From assembly GCA_016278505.1 (NCBI GenBank), contig JADQBQ010000004.1, positions 25,930 to 89,929 of the forward strand: a stretch of 64,000 nucleotides of DNA, written 5' to 3'. Shown one piece after another: positions 7,720-16,185 of this stretch (positions are counted from its first letter, which is position 1; each line of letters opens with the position of its first letter). The notes under the pieces were generated by a model. That model saw only the letters and a program-made list of their open reading frames with translations. It did not search any database and was not told where the DNA came from. The translations under genes and the position numbers were made by a program. The DNA is from Clostridiales bacterium (GTDB lineage: Bacteria; Bacillota; Desulfotomaculia; Desulfotomaculales; VENG01).

Positions 7720-9189
7720 TTACCGTGTGGTTATGCTTACATTGTCCGGAGTGGTGTTAATATTAAGTTTAAGCAATTTCAATGCTTCAAGGGATATATA
7801 ACGCACCCCTTCTACTGTCTTTACGGGGTCCTTCAACTCTTTCTCATCCTTATTCAAAATTAATTTGCCACTATCGGGATATACTTCCAAAGTATCGCCG
7901 AAACCACTAATTCTGATACAGTTAAGATCGAAGAAAACCTCGTATCCAAGTGCTTCCAACGAGAACCTTAAAGGGATAAATAAAGATTCTGATTTCATCT
8001 GCGGCATAGGTCCCATATATTCTACTTCTTGGTTATTAATTCTTACAATTTTATCTTTTAGTGCAAATTCCAACAGGGGGTTACTTCCTGTCAATACCTG
8101 AGCAGCAGCAACAAGCTGCAGCTCAGGGGTAAGCACCCGCCGATCAGGAATCAAACCGGTGCCGTCAAGATCGGTGCCCGAAGGTGTATAATACCGGTGG
8201 GTAGTAACCTTTAAAGCCCCTTTGTTGGACAGAGGAATAACCGTTTGCATTACTCCTTTGCCGTAAGTTTGAGTTCCCACCAGTACCGCCCGATCATGAT
8301 CTCGCATAGCACCGGCCATCACCTCTGCCGCGCTGGCCGAACTTTCATTTACCACAATAGCAGTTTGTACTGCCGTGGCCGACGGCCGCCCTGAAGTCAC
8401 GTAAGAGTCGGTATTTCCATCTTTATCAACTATTGATACCACCGCACTGCCGGGAGAAAGAAATTGTGACACCATATCTACCGCTGCCTGCAGATACCCT
8501 CCGCCATTATTACGTAAATCCAAAACCAGAAATTTTATATCCTCAGCAAGTAAATCACCAAGTGCACTACTAAACTCGTTAGCGGTTTCCGAGCCAAAGG
8601 AACCGACATAAATATAACCGGTTTGATCATCCAGTAAGCTAGAATCCACCGTAGGTATATTTATATGTCCCCTTACTACGTTAAAGTCCTTTTGCCCTTT
8701 GCCTGGCCGGTCTACAGTAATTTTCACCTTAGATCCTTCCGGTCCCCGTATGATCTGCACCACTTCAGCAAAATTAAGTCCCTTTAAACTGGCATCATCT
8801 ACAGCTACAATAGTGTCACCGGCCTGAATTCCCGCGTCTTTAGCGGGAGAAGAAGGTATCACCCTAACCACTATGGGGTGATAATCACCGGGCCGCAATT
8901 CCACCCCGATGCCAAACAAATCATTATCCAGGGCATTGGCAAACTCCTTCAGCTCTTCAGGGCTGAAATATTCAGTATAGGGATCCTCCATGGAGCCTAA
9001 CATACCGTTTATGGCGCCTTGCATCAACTGACCCGGCTCTGGTTGATCAAGATGGTACTGATTCAGGCGGCCCATCATTTCTTCTAATAAAAGCAAATCC
9101 TCAATGGCAGCATCGTCAGCACCTGCAGCCGGCACTCCGGACAGCAGCAGACTAATTAATAAGACAATTAATAAAACTCGCCTGAACAA
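7720..9189 (-). CDS. S41 C-terminal processing peptidase with PDZ and stalk domain
   Basis: An exported serine protease of the CtpA/CtpB type. A signal peptide (FRRVLLIVLLISLLLSGVPAAGA) is followed by a PDZ domain (GIGVELRP to IIRGPEGSKVKITV), then the S41 core with the catalytic serine in NESSASAAEVMAG and the lysine in TYGKGVMQT. The last 110 residues look like a copper-amine-oxidase N-terminal 'stalk' domain (ESLFIPLRFSLEALGYEV), a cell-surface module common in Clostridia. CtpB-like proteases signal in sporulation, but nothing here proves that role. I place the start at the TTG at 9189 because GGGAGTGG lies just upstream and it makes a clean signal peptide; the ORF track starts 24 codons earlier. 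Confidence 0.88.
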   Translation of the reverse strand: MFRRVLLIVLLISLLLSGVPAAGADDAAIEDLLLLEEMMGRLNQYHLDQPEPGQLMQGAINGMLGSMEDPYTEYFSPEELKEFANALDNDLFGIGVELRPGDYHPIVVRVIPSSPAKDAGIQAGDTIVAVDDASLKGLNFAEVVQIIRGPEGSKVKITVDRPGKGQKDFNVVRGHINIPTVDSSLLDDQTGYIYVGSFGSETANEFSSALGDLLAEDIKFLVLDLRNNGGGYLQAAVDMVSQFLSPGSAVVSIVDKDGNTDSYVTSGRPSATAVQTAIVVNESSASAAEVMAGAMRDHDRAVLVGTQTYGKGVMQTVIPLSNKGALKVTTHRYYTPSGTDLDGTGLIPDRRVLTPELQLVAAAQVLTGSNPLLEFALKDKIVRINNQEVEYMGPMPQMKSESLFIPLRFSLEALGYEVFFDLNCIRISGFGDTLEVYPDSGKLILNKDEKELKDPVKTVEGVRYISLEALKLLKLNINTTPDNVSITTR

Positions 9190-9288
9190 AATATACCACT
9201 CCCAAGTAATTTTTGGAGATTCACGTGAAAAAAATCTCACCAGGATTGAATGAGTTTCCAACCTTTATCCAATTTATTCTAGTAGCGT

Positions 9289-9338
9289 GGGTTAAACTCC
9301 TGCCGCCATACACAGCTTAATGGCAGGTATTTTAGCCC
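9289..9338. promoter_or_regulatory. imperfect inverted repeat in the S41/polA divergent gap
   Basis: CCTGCC and GGCAGG, extended by GGGTTAAA and the matching TTTTAGCCC, form an imperfect hairpin between the divergent protease and polA genes. It may be an operator or a polA leader hairpin; no more can be said. Confidence 0.3.
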
Positions 9339-9384
9339 ACTGCGGTGAAATACTAGAAAATATCACTCCAGGAAGGTGCCGGTT

Positions 9385-12030
9385 ATGTCACAGAATAGAA
9401 TGTTGGTAATCGATGGTAACAGCTTGGCCCACAGAGCCTTTCATGCCATACCTTTGCTGTCTAACAGCGAAGGTATTATTACTAATGCCGCTTACGGATT
9501 TACAACTATGTTGTTTAAAGTACTACAGGAGCGCAAACCGGAGCTGGTTGCCGTGGCGTTTGATAAAGGGAAAATCACTTTCAGACACAGCCAGTACTCC
9601 GAATACAAGATGCACAGGAAAGCTACACCCGACGAACTCAGACCTCAGTTCCCATTATTAAAAGATATTTTAAAAGCGATGCGCATCCCTATTTTTGAAG
9701 TAGACAACTACGAAGCAGATGACCTTATAGGTGCCATCGTTACCAAAGCAGAAGAGAAGAACTTGAACTGCCTGATAGTTTCGGGGGACCGTGACGTATT
9801 ACAACTTGTCTCCCCTAATACAACAGTTCTACATACAAAAAAAGGAATCAGCCAACTAGAAGAATATGACGAGGAAAGCGTGAAAAATAAATTCGGGGTT
9901 ACCCCGCAATATTTTACTGACCTTAAGGGTCTGATGGGCGACTCTTCCGATAATATCCCGGGTGTACCCGGGATAGGTCCCAAAACTGCCGCTAAATTAC
10001 TCCAGGAGTACCCCACTATAGAAGAATTGCTGGCCAATAAAGAGAAACTACCGTCCCGCTGGCATAACAAGCTGGAGGAATTTGAGCAGCAGGCCCTAAT
10101 GTCCAAGGAATTAGCAACAATAACGCGTGAAGTACCGGTGGAAATCGATATAGAAAGGTGCCGTTGGCACGGTCCCGATTACCCCGAACTGCTGCAAATC
10201 TTCAGTCGCCTCGAATTCAAATCTCTAGTTAAAAATATTATCGAGGAAATGGGTGAAAAACCGGTTAAAGAAGATGATAATGATCATGCAGATAGCGGTT
10301 TTAGCCCCTACACCCCTACGTATTCTGTCGTAAAAACAGAAGAAAAGCTTAATCAGCTAAAACAAAAGGTAAACAACACCGGGGAAATGGCCGTTGCCAT
10401 TAATCAAAACAAGCAGGGTAAATTAACTTCAATTGCATTAACACCGGCCGCCGGGGAAAACTTTTATGTTCCATTGGATAACAACGTGGACAATGAACAA
10501 ATTCCACAGGTGTTAAAGGATCTCTGTTCTGATCCTGGCATTAAAAAATACTGTCACGATGCTAAAAGAATTACCAGATTGCTTTATTTTTTAGGAGTAC
10601 CTTTTGAAAATATAACCTTTGATACCATGGTGGCCGCTTACCTGTTAAATCCCGGTTATACTGGGTTAGAGGTCAATGAGCTGGCCCTAAAATACTTGAA
10701 TATAGTACTCCCGTCCGAGCAAGAGCAAAATACTGCGGCAATTGCTGAAAGCATTTATACTATGGTCAAAATATTGGAAGATAAACTGAAGGAAAATGAT
10801 TTATTTGATCTTTATTATAACGTTGAGCTTCCCCTTATTTCTATATTGGCACGCATGGAGATAGACGGAGTAGCGGTAGACGCACAACAGTTGCAAGAAA
10901 TGTCCGCCGGTCTAAAAAAACAAATTGAAGACATTGCCGCAGATATATATTCTCTGGCCGGGGAAGAATTTAATATAAATTCCACACGGCAGCTGGGCCA
11001 AATTCTCTTTGAAAAACTGGAATTACCTGTTATCAAGCGTACTAAAACCGGTTATTCCACTGACGCCAAGGTATTAGAAGAATTAACCGGTAGTCATACG
11101 ATAATAGAAAAGATTATCACCCACCGCCAACTGGCTAAACTAAAATCTACTTATGTTGACGGTCTGACTCACCTGGTTAACCGCACCACCGGCAAGCTTC
11201 ATACTACCTTTCACCAGACTGTTACAGCTACGGGGCGTCTTTCCAGCGCCGAGCCGAACCTGCAAAACATACCCATTAGACTGGAACAAGGACGAAGAAT
11301 AAGAAAGGTATTTTTACCGCGGAAGGCCGGCAACATCATTTTGGCAGCTGATTATTCTCAGATAGAATTGCGTATTCTTGCCCACATGTCCAGTGACGCC
11401 GTTCTCAGCGAGGCCTTTGAGCAGCAACAGGACATACATTCCAGAACCGCCTCGGAAGTATTTGGGGTCGATATGGAACAGGTGACAAGGGATATGCGCA
11501 GTAGGGCGAAGGCCGTAAATTTTGGTATTGTTTATGGTATGAGTGAGTTTGGCCTTTCCAGAGATATCAAAGTCACCCGGGCAGAGGCCAAGCGATATAT
11601 TGAAAACTATTTTGCCCGGTATACCGGGGTGCAAAGTTATATACAGCAAACCATCGACGAGGCACGGAAGAACGGTTATGTAACCACCATTTTGCATCGA
11701 AAACGCTACCTGCCTGATATCTTCAGCCCTAACCGTAATGTGCGCAATTTCGGTGAGCGGACAGCGGTGAATACACCTATTCAGGGGAGCGCCGCAGATA
11801 TTATAAAACTGTCCATGGTAAAAGTTGCCGATGAATTAAAGAAGCAAAACCTCCAGGCCAAGATGATACTGCAGGTACACGACGAATTGATCTTTGACGT
11901 ACCGCAAGAAGAATTAACATCCCTTATAAAACTCGTGCGGGAATGTATGGAAAACGCCATTAGTTTGAATGTACCACTGACCGTAGATTTGAAAGCAGGG
12001 CCCAATTGGTATGATGTGAAAAAACTTTAG
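9385..12030 (+). CDS. polA: DNA polymerase I
   Basis: About 881 residues with the standard domains. The N-terminal 5' nuclease (about 1-290) has NSLAHRAFHA, the acidic metal sites EADDLIGA and SGDRDVLQL, and the helix-hairpin-helix GVPGIGPKTAAKLL. The 3'-5' exonuclease domain (about 310-480) lacks the DEDD residues: where DTET is expected the sequence reads AINQNKQG, so proofreading is probably lost, as in Bacillus relatives. The polymerase domain is intact: motif A AADYSQIELRILAH, motif B RSRAKAVNFGIVYG, motif C QVHDELIFDV. It removes primers and fills gaps in replication and repair. The ATG at 9385 is preferred, 8 nt after AGGAAGG. mutM follows after 11 nt. Confidence 0.97.
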   Translation: MSQNRMLVIDGNSLAHRAFHAIPLLSNSEGIITNAAYGFTTMLFKVLQERKPELVAVAFDKGKITFRHSQYSEYKMHRKATPDELRPQFPLLKDILKAMRIPIFEVDNYEADDLIGAIVTKAEEKNLNCLIVSGDRDVLQLVSPNTTVLHTKKGISQLEEYDEESVKNKFGVTPQYFTDLKGLMGDSSDNIPGVPGIGPKTAAKLLQEYPTIEELLANKEKLPSRWHNKLEEFEQQALMSKELATITREVPVEIDIERCRWHGPDYPELLQIFSRLEFKSLVKNIIEEMGEKPVKEDDNDHADSGFSPYTPTYSVVKTEEKLNQLKQKVNNTGEMAVAINQNKQGKLTSIALTPAAGENFYVPLDNNVDNEQIPQVLKDLCSDPGIKKYCHDAKRITRLLYFLGVPFENITFDTMVAAYLLNPGYTGLEVNELALKYLNIVLPSEQEQNTAAIAESIYTMVKILEDKLKENDLFDLYYNVELPLISILARMEIDGVAVDAQQLQEMSAGLKKQIEDIAADIYSLAGEEFNINSTRQLGQILFEKLELPVIKRTKTGYSTDAKVLEELTGSHTIIEKIITHRQLAKLKSTYVDGLTHLVNRTTGKLHTTFHQTVTATGRLSSAEPNLQNIPIRLEQGRRIRKVFLPRKAGNIILAADYSQIELRILAHMSSDAVLSEAFEQQQDIHSRTASEVFGVDMEQVTRDMRSRAKAVNFGIVYGMSEFGLSRDIKVTRAEAKRYIENYFARYTGVQSYIQQTIDEARKNGYVTTILHRKRYLPDIFSPNRNVRNFGERTAVNTPIQGSAADIIKLSMVKVADELKKQNLQAKMILQVHDELIFDVPQEELTSLIKLVRECMENAISLNVPLTVDLKAGPNWYDVKKL

Positions 12031-12041
12031 GAGATGCTGAT

Positions 12042-12869
12042 ATGCCCGAATTACCGGAAGTTGAAACTATTAAAAGATCACTGGAAAAAAAACTGCTTGG
12101 CACCGTAATAACAGAAGTAAAAATTTACTTGCCTAAGGTAATTCGACTGCAGACACAGAATGCTTTTATACAACAGATTGCGGGCAAAAAAATTATTGGT
12201 TTGGGTAGAAGAGGGAAATATCTGCTCATTCACCTCTCAGAGAATTTAACATTGGTAATACACCTGCGCATGACCGGGCGCCTGGTATACACACCGCCTT
12301 GTACGCCGGAAAAACACACGCATGCAGTTTTCGTATTAGACAGCGGGTTTGAGCTCCACTTTAACGACACGCGCCAGTTTGGCAAAATAATACTCAGTCC
12401 TTCCAATGAACTGGATGCTGTGCCCGGGCTTAAAGATTTAGGCATAGAGCCCCTTGACGAAAACTTTGACAAAAACGTTTTCCGGCGCGATTTGCGGCGG
12501 CGAAGGGCAAAGATAAAAAGTCTTTTACTGGATCAAACATTTATCGCCGGCCTGGGAAACATATATGTGGATGAAGCGCTGCACCGCGCACGCATTAACC
12601 CGCAGCGAATTGCAGCCTCGTTAAAGCCGAGGGAAGTAACTAACCTATACCATGCCATTCGTAAGGTTCTCAGAGAAGGCATCAAAAACCGCGGTACCAC
12701 TTTCAGGGATTACGTGGACGGGGATGGTAGAATGGGTAACTACCAAGGATTACTCCGCGTTTACAGTAGGGAAGGCCAGCCCTGTCTGAATTGCGAAACA
12801 GAAATTAAGAGAATGAAACTAAGCGGCCGCAGTTCTTATTTTTGTCCCCGCTGTCAAAAGGCTAAATAA
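12042..12869 (+). CDS. mutM: formamidopyrimidine-DNA glycosylase
   Basis: 275 residues. It excises 8-oxoguanine and ring-opened purines and cleaves the abasic site. The mature N-terminus PELPEVETIKRSL carries the catalytic Pro2 and Glu3. Lys57-type residues lie in GRRGKYLL, the DNA-binding helix-two-turn-helix is around AGLGNIYVDEALHRA, and the C-terminal zinc finger CLNCETEIKRM...YFCPRC is complete. GGAGATG precedes the ATG. It lies 11 nt after polA, and the repair genes polA-mutM are probably co-transcribed with ytaF and perhaps coaE, the order seen in Bacillus. Confidence 0.97.
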   Translation: MPELPEVETIKRSLEKKLLGTVITEVKIYLPKVIRLQTQNAFIQQIAGKKIIGLGRRGKYLLIHLSENLTLVIHLRMTGRLVYTPPCTPEKHTHAVFVLDSGFELHFNDTRQFGKIILSPSNELDAVPGLKDLGIEPLDENFDKNVFRRDLRRRRAKIKSLLLDQTFIAGLGNIYVDEALHRARINPQRIAASLKPREVTNLYHAIRKVLREGIKNRGTTFRDYVDGDGRMGNYQGLLRVYSREGQPCLNCETEIKRMKLSGRSSYFCPRCQKAK

Positions 12870-12948
12870 CTGGGCCAAGCACGTTTAAGGCTTCTCTCCC
12901 ATAGTATTGTTTACGGAATGTTTACTTAGGGAGGGATAGCCAAAAAGA

Positions 12949-13596
12949 ATGGAAATATTGACTTTGGTATTGTTTGCCCTGGCACTAAACCTGGACGCTT
13001 TCGGTGCCGGTACAGCTTACGGGATTCGTAACATTAAGCTGCCTTTGACCTCTATACTGATTATCAGTGCCATGTCTATGGCAGCCATAGCCATCTCCAT
13101 GCTTGCCGGACATACCTTGTCAAACTACATTCCGGAAACTATTGCCCACAGATTGGGCGGCATACTATTGATGGCCGTTGGCCTTTGGGTACTCATCCAA
13201 TCTCTGCGCGATCACCGTAATGTAACAACAGCCGAAGATGAGGGTAAACAGGGAACAGTTATGGAAATTCGCATCCACGCACTGGGCCTGGTCATCCAGA
13301 TCTTAAGAGAGCCAGCCCGGGCCGACCTTGATCGTTCAGGGGAAATCTCTCCCCGTGAGGCATTGATTTTAGGGCTGGCACTGTCTATGGATGCCCTTGC
13401 CGCGGGCTTTGCAGTATCCATGCTGGGATATTCTGTTCTACTGACAGCCTTTATAGTTGGGGTGGGACACTTGATACTCACTTACGCCGGTCTTATTCTT
13501 GGCAAGGGTATCGGCGCCACCACCATCGGCAGACAGTTAAGTGCGATACCGGGATGCATATTGATTGCCCTTGGAATTTTTAAAATTTATCCTTAA
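12949..13596 (+). CDS. ytaF: sporulation membrane protein YtaF (MntP-like)
   Basis: 215 residues with six hydrophobic segments in two similar halves, each with a 'NLDAFGAG' or 'SMDALAAGFA' motif, as in the MntP/YtaF manganese exporter-like family. The cytoplasmic loop between the halves holds an EF-hand-like stretch (ADLDRSGEISPREA) typical of YtaF, which may bind calcium; this is seen in the sequence, and its function is inferred. GGGAGGG lies upstream of the ATG. Its position between mutM and coaE matches the ytaF locus of endospore formers, supporting the name. Confidence 0.85.
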   Translation: MEILTLVLFALALNLDAFGAGTAYGIRNIKLPLTSILIISAMSMAAIAISMLAGHTLSNYIPETIAHRLGGILLMAVGLWVLIQSLRDHRNVTTAEDEGKQGTVMEIRIHALGLVIQILREPARADLDRSGEISPREALILGLALSMDALAAGFAVSMLGYSVLLTAFIVGVGHLILTYAGLILGKGIGATTIGRQLSAIPGCILIALGIFKIYP

Positions 13597-13620
13597 CAGA
13601 TGTGTATTTTCTGTTATAAT
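13593..13620 (+). promoter_or_regulatory. possible sigma-A-type promoter before coaE
   Basis: TTAACA and TATAAT are separated by 16 nt and overlap the end of ytaF. A start site 6-8 nt beyond TATAAT would fall at or within the coaE start codon, so the transcript would be almost leaderless. This may be a chance match. Confidence 0.3.
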
Positions 13621-13625
13621 CCTTT

Positions 13626-14246
13626 ATGGTGATGAAATTGATTATCGGGCTGACAGGAAATATTGGCAGCGGCAAAAGTACCGTTGCCCGGCATTTAAAA
13701 AATCTAGGTGCCTGGGTTTTAGATACCGACCAGGTAGCCAGGGATGTAGTAATGCCCGGAAAACCCGCCTTAAAGGCCATAGTTGAAGCCTTTGGCAAGC
13801 AGGTATTACATGATGACGGGACTTTAAACCGCCAGGCAGTGGGTAATATTATATTCCGGAATTCGGATTCCCGTAAACGCCTGAATTCCATTATGCATCC
13901 CCGTATTATGCAGGAGGTAAAGGAAACCATAGCCCGTTTTCAAACCAACCGGGGCCCTAAGGCCCCGGCTTTGGTCATTGAAGTACCGCTTCTTTTTGAG
14001 ACCGGCATGGAAAAGCTTATGGATGAAGTTTGGCTGGTAACGGTAGACAAGCCGGTACAATTAAAGCGCATTGTGGAAAGAGACAACATTAGTGTAGAAC
14101 AAGCCAAGCACCGCATTGACAGCCAGATGCCCCAGGCTGACAAGGTAAAAAAAGCACACCGTATTATTGATAACAGTGGGCCGCCGCAAGAGACCTTTAA
14201 CAAGGTGGCAGAACTTTGGAGAAAGTTATTTTACTCATTTTCATAG
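13626..14246 (+). CDS. coaE: dephospho-CoA kinase
   Basis: 206 residues. It phosphorylates the 3'-hydroxyl of dephospho-CoA, the last step of coenzyme A synthesis. The Walker A motif is IGLTGNIGSGKSTV. DTDQVARDVV is the conserved substrate/lid motif, and ALVIEVPLLFETGME matches the CoaE signature. The ATG at 13626 or the one at 13632 could be used, and no strong Shine-Dalgarno is visible. It keeps the polA-mutM-ytaF-coaE order of Bacillus. CoA demand fits the nearby acetyl-CoA pathway genes, but that link is only thematic. Confidence 0.96.
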   Translation: MVMKLIIGLTGNIGSGKSTVARHLKNLGAWVLDTDQVARDVVMPGKPALKAIVEAFGKQVLHDDGTLNRQAVGNIIFRNSDSRKRLNSIMHPRIMQEVKETIARFQTNRGPKAPALVIEVPLLFETGMEKLMDEVWLVTVDKPVQLKRIVERDNISVEQAKHRIDSQMPQADKVKKAHRIIDNSGPPQETFNKVAELWRKLFYSFS

Positions 14247-14283
14247 CATAATCTGTAACAAGCAGGCCCGGGAGTGATTATTT

Positions 14284-14856
14284 TTGGCAGTTATTTACCA
14301 AAAAAGAAAAAAACTAGTTACAATTCTCCTCATTATTATCTTTTTAGCTTTACTCTTTAACATTGAAAACCTGGGCAGTTACTTATACCCGTACCACCAC
14401 CAACATGTAATAGAAAAATATGCAGCTCAAAACGGTGTAGATCCATTACTGCTTGCTGCCATCATCAAACAAGAAAGTAATTTCAATCCCGGGGCAAGAT
14501 CACCAAAAGGGGCCCGGGGATTGATGCAAATAATGCCTACAACAGGTGATTGGATAGCCCAACAACTTGGCATGGAATCATTCCATCCTGACCAATTGTA
14601 CGAGGTGGAGCCCAGTATACGCATGGGAGCATGGTATGTATCGCACCTTTTAAAGCAATTTAACGGTGACCTGCAGGCAGCATTGGCGGCCTACAACGGC
14701 GGACAAGGTAATGTGAGAAAGTGGCTGGCTGAAAAGGATTGGGAGGAAAACCAGCTCCAAACATCTGAAATTCCGTTCCCTGAGACCAGGAATTTTGTGG
14801 CTAGAGTTATGAAAAATTATAAAATCTATAGCTACCTTTATTTAGAGAAACCATAG
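14284..14856 (+). CDS. lytic transglycosylase (SLT family)
   Basis: 190 residues: an N-terminal membrane anchor (VTILLIIIFLALLF) and one soluble lytic transglycosylase domain. The catalytic Glu is in AAIIKQESNFNP, followed by the family motifs GARGLMQIMP, ...GAWYVSHLL and AALAAYNGGQGNVRKW. It cleaves the glycan strand of peptidoglycan to 1,6-anhydro ends outside the membrane. It starts at TTG after GGGAG, 37 nt beyond coaE, and may be the last gene of that unit. The family size and motif set match the YjbJ/CwlQ-like proteins of Firmicutes. Confidence 0.93.
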   Translation: MAVIYQKRKKLVTILLIIIFLALLFNIENLGSYLYPYHHQHVIEKYAAQNGVDPLLLAAIIKQESNFNPGARSPKGARGLMQIMPTTGDWIAQQLGMESFHPDQLYEVEPSIRMGAWYVSHLLKQFNGDLQAALAAYNGGQGNVRKWLAEKDWEENQLQTSEIPFPETRNFVARVMKNYKIYSYLYLEKP

Positions 14857-14907
14857 TTTTTTGACCTCACTCGGGGGTCTCAGATAGAAATTTCCATTTA
14901 TCATCTC

Positions 14908-14936
14908 TTGCTTTGAAAAAGCATATTTGTTATAAT
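14908..14936 (+). promoter_or_regulatory. tRNA-Leu promoter
   Basis: TTGCTT and a perfect TATAAT are spaced by 17 nt, and the tRNA begins 38 nt after the -10 box. A sigma-A promoter is the simplest reading. Confidence 0.7.
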
Positions 14937-14974
14937 AGTTCTTGCGTAACAATGAGCCACGAAAAAAGTTACAC

Positions 14975-15059
14975 GTCGGAGTGGCGGAATCGGCAGACGC
15001 GCACGTTTGAGGGGCGTGTGGGGTAACTCGTGGGGGTTCAAGTCCCCCCTCCGACACCA
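14975..15059 (+). tRNA. tRNA-Leu (anticodon GAG)
   Basis: A full class II cloverleaf: acceptor GTCGGAG pairs with CTCCGAC followed by ACCA; the anticodon stem CACGT/GCGTG holds the loop TTGAGGG (GAG, leucine); there is a long variable arm; and the T-arm has GGTTCAAGTCC. Its 3' half is repeated downstream, so this gene is the attachment site of the island. Confidence 0.96.
15006..15059 (+). repeat. left attachment repeat (3' part of tRNA-Leu)
   Basis: The last 54 nt of tRNA-Leu, from the anticodon loop to CCA, are identical to 52629-52682. This is the direct repeat expected when an element enters the 3' end of a tRNA and restores it. Confidence 0.88.
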
Positions 15060-15068
15060 AACACAGAT

Positions 15069-15110
15069 AAAATGGGCTTTTTGAGGGATTACCAAAAAAG
15101 CCCATTTTTT
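15069..15110 (+). terminator. terminator after tRNA-Leu, inside the island
   Basis: AAAATGGGCTTTTT and AAAAAAGCCCATTTTTT form a stem 10 nt past the tRNA. The element seems to supply this terminator, because the probable original one sits beyond the right repeat. Confidence 0.8.
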
Positions 15111-15146
15111 ATTTTTAAAAACAAGACGTATGCATGTCCACCAAAA

Positions 15147-15183
15147 AGTAGTGTGCGAAGGTTTTATCTAACCGCACACTACT
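15147..15183. terminator. hairpin in front of the first tyrosine recombinase
   Basis: AGTAGTGTGCG and CGCACACTACT form an 11-bp perfect stem with A-run and T-run flanks. It ends just before the recombinase ribosome site, so it may insulate that gene from tRNA transcription or act as an attenuator. Confidence 0.75.
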
Positions 15184-15205
15184 TTTTTTTATGGGAGGTA
15201 TGAAA

Positions 15206-16165
15206 ATGGCACGGCGTAAGGGACTTAAGACATCACACAGCAGTACACTACCTAAAAATGGAGTAAAAGAAATTGATTTTACGGAAGCCGTCGATATCTT
15301 TTTGACCGGCATGCTGCTTAAGGGTCTAGCTCCCCGCACAAGGGAGTGGCATAAAGAAAACCTGTCAGCCCTTAAAAACTTTTTGACCCAGGAAGGAAAG
15401 AATACCGCACCGGTGTCTATGACAGAAAGTATTTTAAAGCAAAATTTTATCCTGCCCATGATTAAGCACGGATTCAAAATTAATACCATCAATGGCAGAA
15501 TCAGAACCTGCCGCAGCTTTTACACGTACCTTCTTAAAGAGGGATATATCTTGTCCAATCCTGCCAAGCGCCTCACCAAGCTCAAGCAGGACAAGCCAAT
15601 TATTGAAACCTTTACCAAAAATCAGGTTAACAAACTTTTATCAGTCATTAATAGGCAAACATTTGTTGGCTTTCGGGATTACGTTATCATTTTACTCTTT
15701 TTGGAAACAGGCATTCGGGTATCCGAGGCCGCAAGAATAAAAGTTGAACATATTTTGTTTGAGGAGCAGATGATTAGGATACATGGCAAGGGGGCTAAGG
15801 GGCGTATTGTCCCCTTTCAAACTAAACTAAAGGGGCTGATGTATAAATACCTAAAAGAGCGCAGTGAAGTTGACCATCCCTACCTTTTTATTAACCGGGA
15901 TGAAAAACCACTTAAGAAAAGAACGATTCAAGATAGGTTCTCCATCTACGGTAAGAAGGCAAATCTTAAGGGGGTTCGCTGCTCCCCTCACACCATGCGC
16001 CACACCATGGCCAAGTTTTACATTATGGCCGGGGGAGATGTTTTTAGCCTGCAAAAAATTTTAGGCCACGCCTCTCTTGACATGGTTCGAAGGTATGTCG
16101 AGCTTTTTGGCAGCGAGATAAAAGAACAGCACAAAAAATATAGTCCCATTAAAGATTTTACATAA
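15206..16165 (+). CDS. tyrosine recombinase/integrase (first)
   Basis: About 319 residues. It has an N-terminal SAM-like core-binding domain (about 30-125) and a C-terminal catalytic domain with the full set: Arg in ETGIRVSEAARIK, Lys in HGKGAKGRIVPF, HxxR in SPHTMRHTMAKF, His in ILGHASLDM, and the Tyr nucleophile in RRYVEL. It should cut and join att sites, and being next to the tRNA-Leu repeat it is the best candidate integrase. The ATG at 15206 fits GGGAGG at 7 nt; the track's ATG at 15191 overlaps that ribosome site. It is convergent and paralogous with the next gene. Confidence 0.92.
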   Translation: MARRKGLKTSHSSTLPKNGVKEIDFTEAVDIFLTGMLLKGLAPRTREWHKENLSALKNFLTQEGKNTAPVSMTESILKQNFILPMIKHGFKINTINGRIRTCRSFYTYLLKEGYILSNPAKRLTKLKQDKPIIETFTKNQVNKLLSVINRQTFVGFRDYVIILLFLETGIRVSEAARIKVEHILFEEQMIRIHGKGAKGRIVPFQTKLKGLMYKYLKERSEVDHPYLFINRDEKPLKKRTIQDRFSIYGKKANLKGVRCSPHTMRHTMAKFYIMAGGDVFSLQKILGHASLDMVRRYVELFGSEIKEQHKKYSPIKDFT

Positions 16166-16169
16166 AAAA

Positions 16170-16185
16170 AGCGCCTGTTGGCGCT
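16170..16185. terminator. bidirectional terminator between recombinases
   Basis: AGCGCC-TGTT-GGCGCT with flanking A/T runs lies between the convergent recombinase genes and overlaps the last bases of the minus-strand one. Confidence 0.75.

Noticed and set aside
13940-14203. Minus-strand ORFs over coaE
   Set aside because: coaE has a clear family match; these are shadows.
15492-15740. Plus-strand 82-aa ORF inside the first tyrosine recombinase
   Set aside because: Its own frame is out of step with the catalytic domain; it is a shadow and not a third recombinase.
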